Shown here piece by piece: positions 18,093 to 25,989 of a DNA stretch of 64,000 bases. The DNA comes from Mucilaginibacter sp. 44-25 (GTDB taxonomy: Bacteria; Bacteroidota; Bacteroidia; Sphingobacteriales; Sphingobacteriaceae). Made by a program: the position numbers and the translations under genes. The first letter of the stretch is position 1. Every line of letters begins with the position of its first letter. The notes beneath the pieces were generated by a model. The model did no database searches. It was not told the origin of the DNA and saw only the letters and a list, made by a program, of their open reading frames with translations. The stretch spans positions 1-64,000 of the forward strand of contig MKTS01000011.1 of the NCBI GenBank assembly GCA_001898335.1, read 5' to 3'.

Positions 18093-18668
18093 ATGATTAA
18101 AGCAACAAGCAAGGAAAAATTGCTGGTCGTTCGATTACTGACACAATCTTTCATAGACAACCAAAGTGTAAATTATATCATACAGCAAGATGATTATAAA
18201 ATAAAACGCCTTCGTGCGCTGGTGGAATATTCTTTTGAAATGTGTTTAAAGTTTGGCGACGTTTGGATAACTGAACAAGAAGATGGCTGCGCTTTAATTT
18301 TATACCCGCATTTAAAAAAAATTTCTCTTTTAGCGATTTGGTTAGATGTTAAACTAATCTTTCAGGCTATTGGCATCGCTGGTATCTTCAAAGCGCTGAG
18401 ACGTGAAAGCCTGATCAGAAAGATCCAGCCAAAACATCCCATGGCTTATTTATGGTTTATTGGCGTTGATCCAAGGGCACAGCATGCGGGGCAAGGGAGC
18501 CTGCTTTTAGCTGATATTATCGCATCGGCGACAAAAAACGGTCTGCCTTTATTTCTGGAAACATCCACAATTAGCAATCTTGCCTGGTATAAAAAATTCG
18601 CTTTCGAGATTTATGACCAATTGGATTTAGGTTACACGCTGTATTTTCTTAAGCGAACAATCGACTAA
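18093..18668 (+). CDS. GNAT-family N-acetyltransferase
   Basis: A 191-residue GNAT protein. The acetyl-CoA binding loop is visible as VDPRAQHAGQGSLLL (about residues 124-138), and the final ETSTISNLAWYKKFAFEIYD block is the usual C-terminal half of the fold. It transfers an acetyl group to an unknown amine. It sits 25 bases after the helical protein and 7 before the LuxR gene, so it could tailor or detoxify the RiPP product, which is an inference. Confidence 0.85.
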   Translation: MIKATSKEKLLVVRLLTQSFIDNQSVNYIIQQDDYKIKRLRALVEYSFEMCLKFGDVWITEQEDGCALILYPHLKKISLLAIWLDVKLIFQAIGIAGIFKALRRESLIRKIQPKHPMAYLWFIGVDPRAQHAGQGSLLLADIIASATKNGLPLFLETSTISNLAWYKKFAFEIYDQLDLGYTLYFLKRTID

Positions 18669-18675
18669 TATTGAC

Positions 18676-19590
18676 ATGCTGGTATTCGGGACGCAAATTC
18701 ATATTGTTACTTTCCTATTTATCGTCCTGGAAACGGGCATGTTCCTTTTTCAATTGTTTTATTATCTGTTCCGTCCGCAGGACGAGCAGCGCAAATGGTA
18801 CCTGATCCTGCTGTTCCTCATGCTGTTTTATAATATCACAGGCGGATTATTCCCAGACCCTAACATCGGGTTTCCGGTCAGCGTACAGCTCATGGTAGCC
18901 TACGGCAGTGGGTTCCTGATGGCCTCTTATTTCCCTTTTTACTTTTACAGGGCCTTTGCATTGCCTTCCCTTCGCTGGCATGCTTATTTTGGAGTACCCC
19001 TGTTTCTTTTTTTGCCTTATATTATTTTTTTTATCGTTGACTTCGCCATAAAAGGCCATCTCAACCTAAAATATGGGATGATCGTACCTTTCATTTATGC
19101 AATGGTTCTGCTATATGTCATGTTTCGCGCGATCAGGCGTAAACACAAGCAGGAACGCAACGCGCATCAATACCTGGAGGAAATAGCTATGTATTGCGCC
19201 ATAACACCCTGGGCGTCGTTATCGTTTTTTGGGCTGGTCGAAAGCAGTCAATTGGTAGAAGTCGTGTGTACCAATACAGGAATAATCGGTATAACCATCC
19301 TTGTTATCTGGCGTTCCATTAAAAATGCCCGTCTGGAGTATACTCGTTTGTTGGAACTGGCAAGGGTTGGTGAGGGCACACAAGTCTTTGAGGAAATGTG
19401 CCGCTATTATAAATTGACCAGCCGGGAGATCGAGATTGTGCTGCTCGTTCGTCAGGGATTAACCTACAAAGAGATTTCCACCAAGCTCTTCATCGCAGGC
19501 AAAACTGTTGAAAACCATATCCAGCACATCTTCGAAAAGACAGAGGCTAATAACAAGATTGCCCTGCTGCATAAGCTATTTAATGCCTGA
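18676..19590 (+). CDS. Membrane-bound LuxR-type transcriptional regulator
   Basis: A 304-residue protein with about six hydrophobic helices in residues 1-215 and a C-terminal LuxR/GerE helix-turn-helix (about 243-304, LTSREIEIVLLVRQGLTYKE, then TVENHIQHIF). The membrane part has no named sensor domain. Such proteins tie a membrane signal directly to DNA binding without phosphorylation. It is 7 bases from the acetyltransferase gene and probably in one operon. Confidence 0.85.
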   Translation: MLVFGTQIHIVTFLFIVLETGMFLFQLFYYLFRPQDEQRKWYLILLFLMLFYNITGGLFPDPNIGFPVSVQLMVAYGSGFLMASYFPFYFYRAFALPSLRWHAYFGVPLFLFLPYIIFFIVDFAIKGHLNLKYGMIVPFIYAMVLLYVMFRAIRRKHKQERNAHQYLEEIAMYCAITPWASLSFFGLVESSQLVEVVCTNTGIIGITILVIWRSIKNARLEYTRLLELARVGEGTQVFEEMCRYYKLTSREIEIVLLVRQGLTYKEISTKLFIAGKTVENHIQHIFEKTEANNKIALLHKLFNA

Positions 19591-19720
19591 TATTTTAGTA
19601 TAGTGGTTTCTACTTATTATGTCAAATGAGGGAATTTACCTATTGTTAGTCAGCCCCTTTTCTGCCCAAATTTGCGGAACAAATAATAATTTTTGCAATG
19701 AGCTAGAATGGAGCGTGGTT

Positions 19721-20395
19721 ATGGAAAAGGCATTATTCACAAATAAATACCCATATGCGTGGTTAGACGAGATCGTCGATTTTACCCTCAACCCGCAGCA
19801 AACTGATGTTGCTGCTATACAGGTCCAGCAATTGACTACGATTGAATTGCGATTCCGGGAAGACCTCCAGGAAGTGTTTCGCCAGTTAAAAGCGGGCACA
19901 TTTTTCCTATTATCTTCCAGAAAATTAAACGTTGTTGTCAACCATTATTATAATGCGCTCCTTTTACTGGAACGCCAGGCCATGGTAAACCTCGCCGCCT
20001 ATCCGGACGATCAGCCCTTAACGGTTACCGGCGAAAATATCCTGATGGCTATACAGGATTTGAAAGCTGCCATTATCAAGCGCTTTGGCTTGATTGTTAC
20101 CGGCGATGGAAAAGATAGCCCTGCCGCTGAGGGAAATGTGCTCACTAAAATATTCTGTAAGCTGAGCGTCGACCAGATCGGCATCATTTTAAAAGCTGCC
20201 GACGACACCCGGCTGATTATTGCAAGCTCGCTAAGTCTGATCTTCCGTTCAATTGTTCCCTTTCTCTCCACCGAAAAATCCAAACGTATCTCCTGGAACA
20301 GCATGCGAAAAAGCACCTACCATATGGAACAGCATGATAAAGAAGTTGCCATCGAAGCCCTTGAAAAATTAATTGCCACAATCAGGGGGTATTAA
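19721..20395 (+). CDS. Helical hypothetical protein sharing a domain with the 390-aa protein
   Basis: A 224-residue protein from the ATG at 19721. An earlier in-frame ATG at 19619 would add 34 residues that do not look conserved. The C-terminal 80 residues (KLSVDQIGIILKAADD... RISWNSMRKSTYH... EALEKLIATIR) align in pattern with the end of the protein at 16895-18067. Function unknown. It is the last gene before a terminator and the start of the conjugation region. Confidence 0.55.
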   Translation: MEKALFTNKYPYAWLDEIVDFTLNPQQTDVAAIQVQQLTTIELRFREDLQEVFRQLKAGTFFLLSSRKLNVVVNHYYNALLLLERQAMVNLAAYPDDQPLTVTGENILMAIQDLKAAIIKRFGLIVTGDGKDSPAAEGNVLTKIFCKLSVDQIGIILKAADDTRLIIASSLSLIFRSIVPFLSTEKSKRISWNSMRKSTYHMEQHDKEVAIEALEKLIATIRGY

Positions 20396-20415
20396 TTAAC
20401 CACTACATCGACAGG

Positions 20416-20449
20416 AAAGGTCAACGGGAAATCGCTGGCCTTTTTTTTA
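20416..20449 (+). terminator. Rho-independent terminator
   Basis: An 11-position stem (20416-20426 with 20433-20443, one wobble and one mismatch) sits just after the stop at 20395 and runs into eight Ts. It ends the transcript of the RiPP-side genes. Confidence 0.75.
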
Positions 20450-20491
20450 TAAAATATACATTGGTAAATATCTGATTATCAATAGGGCGAA

Positions 20492-20530
20492 AGGGGTGCA
20501 ACAGGGGTGCAATAAAAAGTTGAACTTTTT
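20492..20530. repeat. Direct repeat followed by perfect palindrome
   Basis: AGGGGTGCAA occurs twice in tandem (20492-20501 and 20503-20512). A perfect 8-bp palindrome, AAAAAGTT-g-AACTTTTT (20514-20530), follows at once. The arrangement looks like a protein-binding site near the edge of the conjugation module. No function can be read from sequence alone. Confidence 0.5.
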
Positions 20531-20633
20531 GGCCATCCCAAAACGCTGTTGTTTTGCTCTCACCAAATCATTGATACTACAATCAAAATGAGATGGCAAC
20601 GGACGTTATTTGACATACAGGAATGAAACATTA

Positions 20634-20796
20634 TCCGGCCAACAACCGGAAATTTCGCGAAGGTGAGCGTAAAGCCGCAATACCCGAAAGCGCGAAGGCA
20701 GGCGAGGGCCCGGATCGTAGGATCCGACGCGAGTAATTCCGACTCTTATATATACCGGCAGAAATGAATTATCGGGATCGATACCCGCTGCCGGTA
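20634..20796. other. Hairpin-rich non-coding region before the primase gene
   Basis: The gap 20396-20926 has no gene. Its middle is richer in G+C than its surroundings and holds several hairpins: TCCGG/CCGGA (20634-20650), CGGATC/GATCCG (20711-20726) and a nested one with 9-bp outer arms (20753-20761 with 20788-20796) and a CGGG/CCCG inner pair. It could be a structured RNA leader, a single-strand origin or a transfer-related site. Confidence 0.45.
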
Positions 20797-20926
20797 CTCA
20801 GAAAATTATTCCTGGACTATTTTCATAATTTTTTTGTATTCGTCTTTTATTTTTTGCCGGCAAGTATGACTTTTCTAAAGCACCGCTTACCTCCGGCTAC
20901 TTTTTTTTACTTCAAAATAATCATTT

Positions 20927-21868
20927 ATGGCTAATTTATTAACAGCGAAAGAGCTCAAAGAGCAGGCCTCTCTGGTTGACCTGCTAAGCCGTTTGGGCTA
21001 CCAGCCCGTTCCCAAACGCGGACGGGAAAAAATGTACATCAGCATGCTTAGGGACAACGATACCCTGCCATCTTTTAGTGTAAATGATGACCTGGGCGTA
21101 TGGTTTGATCATGGCGCAGGGAAAGGCGGCAACATCATTGATTTTGGCCTGGCCTACTGGAAAAACCTTGGTTTTAACGAGGTCATTAAAAAGATACAGC
21201 AGGTTTGTTCACTGGAACAGGTTCAGCATAGAGTGCCACGTCCTCGAAAACCCATGAAAGTTCATCATGTCGTCGAACGGGTAAAGCCTCTAGGTGTTCA
21301 TCCGGCCATAACAGATTACCTTAAAAGCCGTGGTGTTTACGATGTAGCAAAATTCTACCTAAGCGAAGTATATTACTATATCGAAGATGATAGTGATGTA
21401 CGTAAGCATTATTTCGCAGCGGGCTGGCTTAATGAACATAATTCCTGGGAAGTCCGCAATCGTTATTTCAAAGGCTGTATGGGACACAAAGGGATTACTG
21501 TTATACCTGGGCACCCCAAAAAAGCAGCTTTATTTGAAGGCTTCCTTGACTTTTTAAGCTGGCGATATGAAAATCCGGAAGCCGACCATACCATTATCGT
21601 TTTAAATACCTTAACCTTACTGCACCAGGCGATTAACAAGGCAAAAGCTTATTCTTCATTGGATATTTACTTCGACCGAGATAAAGCAGGTAAAACCGCC
21701 AGCAGGGATTTTATAAAAGCTTTACCCTATGCGACTGACCGTTCAGCCGTGTATGAAGGGTTTAATGATTATAACGATAAACTAAAAGCGCAGCTGAAAA
21801 CTGTCGCTAAAGAGCAGGAGACTAAAACGAATTTCTTTGCCAACGTCCGAGTTCCGTTTGTGAGGTAA
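20927..21868 (+). CDS. CHC2 zinc-finger/Toprim primase-like protein
   Basis: A 313-residue protein of the DnaG-like primases carried by Bacteroidetes conjugative elements. The N-terminal 100 residues carry the CHC2-like core (SFSVNDDLGVWFDHGAGKGG, then IIDFGLAYWK). The C-terminal part is Toprim-like (ALFEGFLDFLSWR with the Glu, and DIYFDRDKAGK with Asp-x-Asp). The zinc-binding Cys/His set is not obvious, as in many mobile versions. It likely primes the complementary strand after transfer. It opens the mobilisation region. Confidence 0.8.
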   Translation: MANLLTAKELKEQASLVDLLSRLGYQPVPKRGREKMYISMLRDNDTLPSFSVNDDLGVWFDHGAGKGGNIIDFGLAYWKNLGFNEVIKKIQQVCSLEQVQHRVPRPRKPMKVHHVVERVKPLGVHPAITDYLKSRGVYDVAKFYLSEVYYYIEDDSDVRKHYFAAGWLNEHNSWEVRNRYFKGCMGHKGITVIPGHPKKAALFEGFLDFLSWRYENPEADHTIIVLNTLTLLHQAINKAKAYSSLDIYFDRDKAGKTASRDFIKALPYATDRSAVYEGFNDYNDKLKAQLKTVAKEQETKTNFFANVRVPFVR

Positions 21869-21869
21869 C

Positions 21870-21992
21870 GAGTGGCGGCATTGCCGACACTCAACTTCAT
21901 ATTTGATGGGTAAAATCCCAAATTGATAATCAGAATTTCCGTTGCTTTTGCAACGGCAAGATGTCTTTTTGTTTCACAAAAAGTCTCTTGCC
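21870..21992. other. Candidate origin of transfer (oriT): three hairpins
   Basis: Between the primase stop and mobC lie three hairpins: 21870-21892 (11-bp arms, one mismatch), 21939-21956 (CCGTTGC/GCAACGG, four-base loop), and 21955-21992 (outer GGCAAGA/TCTTGCC and inner CTTTTTGT/ACAAAAAG). Inverted repeats directly before mobC and relaxase genes are typical of oriT. The nic site itself cannot be placed from sequence. Confidence 0.5.
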
Positions 21993-22035
21993 CTTCCAGG
22001 GGGGAGATAAAAAAACTTCGCAACTCGTTTTTACT

Positions 22036-22446
22036 ATGGCTGACTTAAAGAAGCTGAACGGGCGACCGAAATTAAAGGAGGGTAAAAGAACTAAGTTCAT
22101 TAACGTCAGGTTTACAGAAGAAGAGTATATGGAAATAGCTGGTCTTGAAAAAGCACTGGCCCTTTCTAAAACAGACCTGATCAGGATGCGTATTTTATCC
22201 GATGCAAAAAAAACCGTGATCAATTCCCGGGAGCTTATCAAATACATTGATAGCGCGGGTGCCGAAATGGCCCGGATTGGTAATAATATCAACCAGTTAG
22301 CCAAACATGCGAACACACTTAGATTGCAAGGTGCATTAAATCCGGCGATCATTACCCAATTCAATCAACTGTTTGACGAGTACATCCAGGTTCAGCAAAA
22401 ATTTGAGGTTTCACTTCGGAAAATAATCAGGGCAATGGGCCTTTGA
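22036..22446 (+). CDS. mobC: MobC-family relaxosome accessory protein
   Basis: A 136-residue basic protein. A ribbon-helix-helix-like N-terminal part (KFINVRFTEEEYMEIAGLEK) precedes the MobC signature (EMARIGNNINQLAKHANTL, about residues 75-95) and a helical tail. MobC proteins bind oriT and help the relaxase melt the nic region. I start at the ATG at 22036; the open frame before it runs through the oriT hairpins and is unlikely to be translated. Confidence 0.88.
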   Translation: MADLKKLNGRPKLKEGKRTKFINVRFTEEEYMEIAGLEKALALSKTDLIRMRILSDAKKTVINSRELIKYIDSAGAEMARIGNNINQLAKHANTLRLQGALNPAIITQFNQLFDEYIQVQQKFEVSLRKIIRAMGL

Positions 22447-22491
22447 CCCTTGCCATTCCGACGATAAGACAATTGTCGACTGATGCCAGGC

Positions 22492-22739
22492 AGATCGCGG
22501 GAGTAGCAGATCGTGAGATCGGTGGATTAGGAGATTAGGAGATTGTAAGATTACCTGCTCGTGAGATCGCTTGATCGCAAGATTTAGTGATTAGGAGATC
22601 GGTAGATTTTCAGATTCGTAGACTATTGGATTAGTCGATCTAAGTAGATGCGGATCGGTTGCTATCGGGATCACCCGCTACCAGGATTCCCTGATTAATA
22701 ACTCTAACGATCTGCTGATTGGCAGGTAAGAGGATCGGT
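22492..22739. repeat. 31-unit array of degenerate 8-bp repeats
   Basis: From 22492 to 22739 the sequence divides into 31 consecutive octamers, of which 23 carry GAT exactly at positions 2-4. The loose consensus is RGATYNGN, with AGATCGGT, GGATCGGT and AGATTAGG among the clearest copies. The phase holds without insertion or deletion over 248 bases, although the other positions vary freely. No coding frame fits. The array fills the gap between mobC and the relaxase gene. Confidence 0.85.
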
Positions 22740-22766
22740 AGGTAGATTTTTATTGTACTATAATCC

Positions 22767-23759
22767 ATGATAGCGCACATTCTTGAAAAACCTTCCAGGA
22801 CATTTGCCGGTGTAAAGTACAATACAAATAAAGTTGACCGGAATACAGGCGAGATAATGCTGATCGCCAACTTTGGCGCTACCCAGGCACTCCATAATCC
22901 ACGCCCTCAGGACCTGGTAAACTATCTGCTGATGGTTTCAGCTCAAAATAAAGGCATCAAAAATACGCAGTTCCATGCCGTCATTTCGGCTGCCGGCCGT
23001 AATTACAATAAACAGGAACTTACAAAAGTCGCCGTCATGTGGATGAAAGAAATGAAATACGGTGACCAGCCATATCTTATTGTCTTTCATAAAGACACAG
23101 ATAATAACCACGTTCATCTAGTGAGTTCGCGCGTGGGTAAAGACGGAAAACAGATCGACCGGGATTACGAACAGATACGGGCTGTCAGGAATATCAACAA
23201 GGTACTGGGCTACGACTTTGCCATGCAATACCGGTTCAGTACTAAAGCTCAATTCTATCTGATCCTGGAAAATCAGGGTTTTCTTGGCCGGGATTACCTG
23301 GACGAGCAAAAGCTTCAAAAGCGCATACAAACCTATAAGCCCGACAAAGCAAGAATAGCCGACCTCAAAGCATTGTTTATTAATCACAAAAGTAACACTG
23401 ACTTTGTCGGGCAGATGAAATCGCTTTACAGGCTTGATCTTGTATTTCACTCAGCTGAAGGAAAAGCGCCCTATGGCTATACGGTCATCGACCATAGCAC
23501 CAAACAGGTTTTTAAAGGCAGTGAAATACTTCCTCTTAAATTGCTGTTGGACGACAAAATTAACATTGAACAATTAAATCATCCGCCGAAAATTGACCTG
23601 CATGATTATTTAAACGAGAATGCCATAACCTATTATTCTGAATATTCCCCGGAGCCGATTCACATCCAGCCTATTATGATTGCTGACGATGTAGACGATC
23701 AGCAAGTGCTTGGCATGAAGCGCCGGAGACAAAAGAAGGCCCGGACTAATACCCGTTAA
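22767..23759 (+). CDS. Relaxase/mobilisation nuclease (MobP-type)
   Basis: A 330-residue relaxase of the VirD2/MobP class. The likely nicking Tyr18 lies in GVKYNTNK, and the metal-binding three-His motif is visible as FHKDTDNNHVHLVSSRV with His108, His115 and His117. The C-terminal 130 residues are less conserved. It cuts one strand at oriT and stays covalently bound to lead the DNA into the transfer channel. It follows the octamer array by 27 bases. Confidence 0.93.
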   Translation: MIAHILEKPSRTFAGVKYNTNKVDRNTGEIMLIANFGATQALHNPRPQDLVNYLLMVSAQNKGIKNTQFHAVISAAGRNYNKQELTKVAVMWMKEMKYGDQPYLIVFHKDTDNNHVHLVSSRVGKDGKQIDRDYEQIRAVRNINKVLGYDFAMQYRFSTKAQFYLILENQGFLGRDYLDEQKLQKRIQTYKPDKARIADLKALFINHKSNTDFVGQMKSLYRLDLVFHSAEGKAPYGYTVIDHSTKQVFKGSEILPLKLLLDDKINIEQLNHPPKIDLHDYLNENAITYYSEYSPEPIHIQPIMIADDVDDQQVLGMKRRRQKKARTNTR

Positions 23760-23798
23760 GCGGTAAGACCATTAAAATTATTACTCCATTGAAAACTT

Positions 23799-24425
23799 AT
23801 GATCTGTTTATTCGGCAACCAAAAAGGCGGCGTAGGAAAAAGTACGCTCACTGTTTTATCAGGAAACTACCTGAGCCTGGCTAAAGACTGGCCGGTTACT
23901 ATTATTGATATGGACTATCAACAATCCATATCGCAGAAATTTGAAAAGGCAAAAGTGTTGGAAAACGAGGAACCGTATGATGTGTTACCGGCCAACCTGG
24001 AAAGCTTTCCACCTTTAATTCCTGTTCTGACCAAAAATAAAAAGGACGCAATTTTAATAGATCTGCCCGGCAAGCTGGACGATGACGGCCTGATACCGGT
24101 TTTTAAATCCGCTGATTTGGTCATCTGCCCCTTTGCTTATGATGAGTTCACCTTTGAGTCCACAGTGCTTTTCTCAGTCGTCCTAAAAAAGGTTAATCCC
24201 AATGTAGAGGTGGTGTTTATTCCAAACCGCATCAAAGCCAATGTAAAGTTTGAGATTATGAGCGAGGTGAACGAACAGCTTTCCAAATTCGGCAAGATCA
24301 CTATGGCTATTCCGGACCGGATCGATTTTCAAAGGATTACCACCTTCCAGACGCCGCTGTCCCTCTATGGGATCATCACCCCTGTTTTTGAAGACATATT
24401 TGCAGATCGCCTATGGAAAAAATGA
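23799..24425 (+). CDS. ParA-family ATPase (TraA-like)
   Basis: A 208-residue P-loop ATPase with the deviant Walker A NQKGGVGKST (residues 7-16), a DMDYQQS switch and a DAILIDLPG Walker B region. In Bacteroidetes conjugative transposons a ParA-like TraA begins the tra operon. It may position the relaxosome or help maintain the element. It overlaps the next gene by 13 bases. Confidence 0.9.
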   Translation: MICLFGNQKGGVGKSTLTVLSGNYLSLAKDWPVTIIDMDYQQSISQKFEKAKVLENEEPYDVLPANLESFPPLIPVLTKNKKDAILIDLPGKLDDDGLIPVFKSADLVICPFAYDEFTFESTVLFSVVLKKVNPNVEVVFIPNRIKANVKFEIMSEVNEQLSKFGKITMAIPDRIDFQRITTFQTPLSLYGIITPVFEDIFADRLWKK

Positions 24426-24775
24426 AATCATTAGCCGACCAGTTGCGTGAGCAAATGGTTAAGCCCAGTGAAAAACAAGAAGGCAGTAAACCGAAAAGTA
24501 CCGGAAAAAAAGCTGTCAAAACTGAAAAGCTGCAGAAGAATAATTCGGAGGGTGCGCCAATACTTCAGGTGCTGACCGAATACGATAATAGCGACCATAA
24601 AACGATGGTACATTTTCGGTTTGATCAGCAAACGGTAGATTTCCTGAACCAGTTTAAAATAGCAACTGGTGTGGACGCTACCAAATTCGTTGCTTATGCC
24701 GTCAGGCAGTTTATCGGGGCGCATCCCGAATTAAAAACGATCATTAAACAATTTATTCAAAAATCATACTTATGA
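24413..24775 (+). CDS. Ribbon-helix-helix-like conjugation protein A
   Basis: A 120-residue protein with a Lys-rich flexible N-terminal half and a conserved C-terminal domain (TMVHFRFDQQTVDFLNQFKI, then TKFVAYAVRQFI and HPELKTIIKQFI). The domain looks like a ribbon-helix-helix fold and recurs almost unchanged in the next gene. Overlaps on both sides (13 and 4 bases) show tight coupling. Probably a TraB/TraC-position accessory protein; exact role unknown. Confidence 0.65.
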   Translation: MEKMKSLADQLREQMVKPSEKQEGSKPKSTGKKAVKTEKLQKNNSEGAPILQVLTEYDNSDHKTMVHFRFDQQTVDFLNQFKIATGVDATKFVAYAVRQFIGAHPELKTIIKQFIQKSYL

Positions 24776-25188
24776 CACGATTGAAATTTTTACTCGGATT
24801 GTTTTGTACCTACGCAGCCTATTACACCATAGTCGTCCTTTGTGACCGCAGACAACAAAAGCAACCGGCGGCGAAATCGAAAGAAGAGCTGCCTGCAAGT
24901 GATCAGCCTTCCCCTGTGGAACCGGCTATAGAAAAAAAAGGTGGGACGGGTACGGTTCTCAAACATAATACTATAGCCAGATCGTTGTATGCCTATGATA
25001 ACAGTAATCATACCCAAATGGTGCACGTTCGGTTTGATCCGCAGACAGTGGATTTGCTGAACAAGTTTAAAATGGCCACGGGTACTGATATTACCAAATT
25101 TGTCGCATTCTCGGTTAAATACCTGTTTGAGTCCAATCCCGAACTCAAAACCATCATCAAACAATACTTACAAAATACAACACTATGA
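24772..25188 (+). CDS. Membrane-anchored paralogue of the ribbon-helix-helix-like protein
   Basis: A 138-residue protein. One N-terminal membrane helix (LKFLLGLFCTYAAYYTIVVL) and a polar linker precede a C-terminal domain nearly identical in pattern to the previous protein (QMVHVRFDPQTVDLLNKFKM, TKFVAFSVKYLF, NPELKTIIKQYL). Compared with its neighbour it has gained a membrane anchor. It may tether the same DNA or partner to the membrane near the mating pore. Confidence 0.65.
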   Translation: MTRLKFLLGLFCTYAAYYTIVVLCDRRQQKQPAAKSKEELPASDQPSPVEPAIEKKGGTGTVLKHNTIARSLYAYDNSNHTQMVHVRFDPQTVDLLNKFKMATGTDITKFVAFSVKYLFESNPELKTIIKQYLQNTTL

Positions 25189-25469
25189 CCTGGATTAAAT
25201 TCGCTCTTTGGATGCTTGGCATCTATACCAGCTACTACGCGGCCCTGATATTCTGGGATTTTCTGCGTTCAAACCGCGGTGGAACCGCCAACGATAAACA
25301 TGAACTTACTTTTGTCGAGGATATCCACCCTGTAAAATCACTTGTGGAAGAAATAACAGGTTCCGGTAAGGAATCTTCTATTGCTTTTTCCGGTGGTGTG
25401 AGCCTTAAACAGCTTTTCAATCTCGCCCGAGAGGAATCGGTCGAGTACATCAAATCCGTTAGCTTCTAA
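25185..25469 (+). CDS. Small membrane-anchored conjugation protein (TraD-position)
   Basis: A 94-residue protein. Its N-terminal membrane helix (IKFALWMLGIYTSYYAALIF) resembles that of the gene before, but the C-terminus differs (SGGVSLKQLFNLAREESVEYIKSV). It occupies the slot just before the TraE genes, where Bacteroidetes elements carry a similar small protein. It overlaps its upstream neighbour by 4 bases. Role unknown. Confidence 0.6.
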   Translation: MTWIKFALWMLGIYTSYYAALIFWDFLRSNRGGTANDKHELTFVEDIHPVKSLVEEITGSGKESSIAFSGGVSLKQLFNLAREESVEYIKSVSF

Positions 25470-25472
25470 TGA

Positions 25473-25763
25473 ATGAAATTTTTCCTGTTAGCATGTTGCT
25501 GTTTTTTCAAAGCAGCGGCATTCGCTCAACCAGGCATCGCAGAGATGCAGCAGGCTAAACAAGATCTATCATCATCCTTTTTTTCTGCCGTTGATTTTTG
25601 TTTGGTCCTCGCCTGTTTATTCGGCCTGTTAGGCGGGCTCAGAATTTACCATAACTGGCAGATGGGTAAGGACCGGATAGATTCGGCCGTAGCCGCCTGG
25701 TTTTTTGCATCTTTCTTTATGATCCTGTCGGGTCCTTTTTTGCGGGCATTGTTCGGAATTTGA
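25473..25763 (+). CDS. TraE-like DUF4134 protein, first copy
   Basis: A 96-residue exported protein with a signal peptide (ending AFAQ) and two membrane helices, as in DUF4134/TraE proteins. These are small, VirB2-like in size and topology, and may form the pilus or channel subunit. A second, more canonical copy follows at 25990. The 226 bases between them hold small hairpins but no gene. Confidence 0.75.
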   Translation: MKFFLLACCCFFKAAAFAQPGIAEMQQAKQDLSSSFFSAVDFCLVLACLFGLLGGLRIYHNWQMGKDRIDSAVAAWFFASFFMILSGPFLRALFGI

Positions 25764-25989
25764 ATGCCTGTTTTTCCAAATGCTTCATCCCGCGAAGCAC
25801 TAAAAGATTCCTGTCCTTAATTCTTCAATTTTAAATCCTTCTTGGATTTAATCGGCAGCCTTTATTCTGCCATCTTCTTGGGTGAAATAACCGGGGCGTT
25901 GTTCGTGATCTGAACGCTCTTTTTAGCATAACCGGCCTGCTTCCCCGCTGGCTCTAAAAGATCTCCGCCTTTATTTTTTCTCCACTTAA

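Noticed and set aside
21961..22035. N-terminal extension of mobC
   Set aside because: The extra codons run through the oriT-like hairpin.
22492..22739. CRISPR array
   Set aside because: Units are 8 bases with no spacers of constant length and no cas genes are present.
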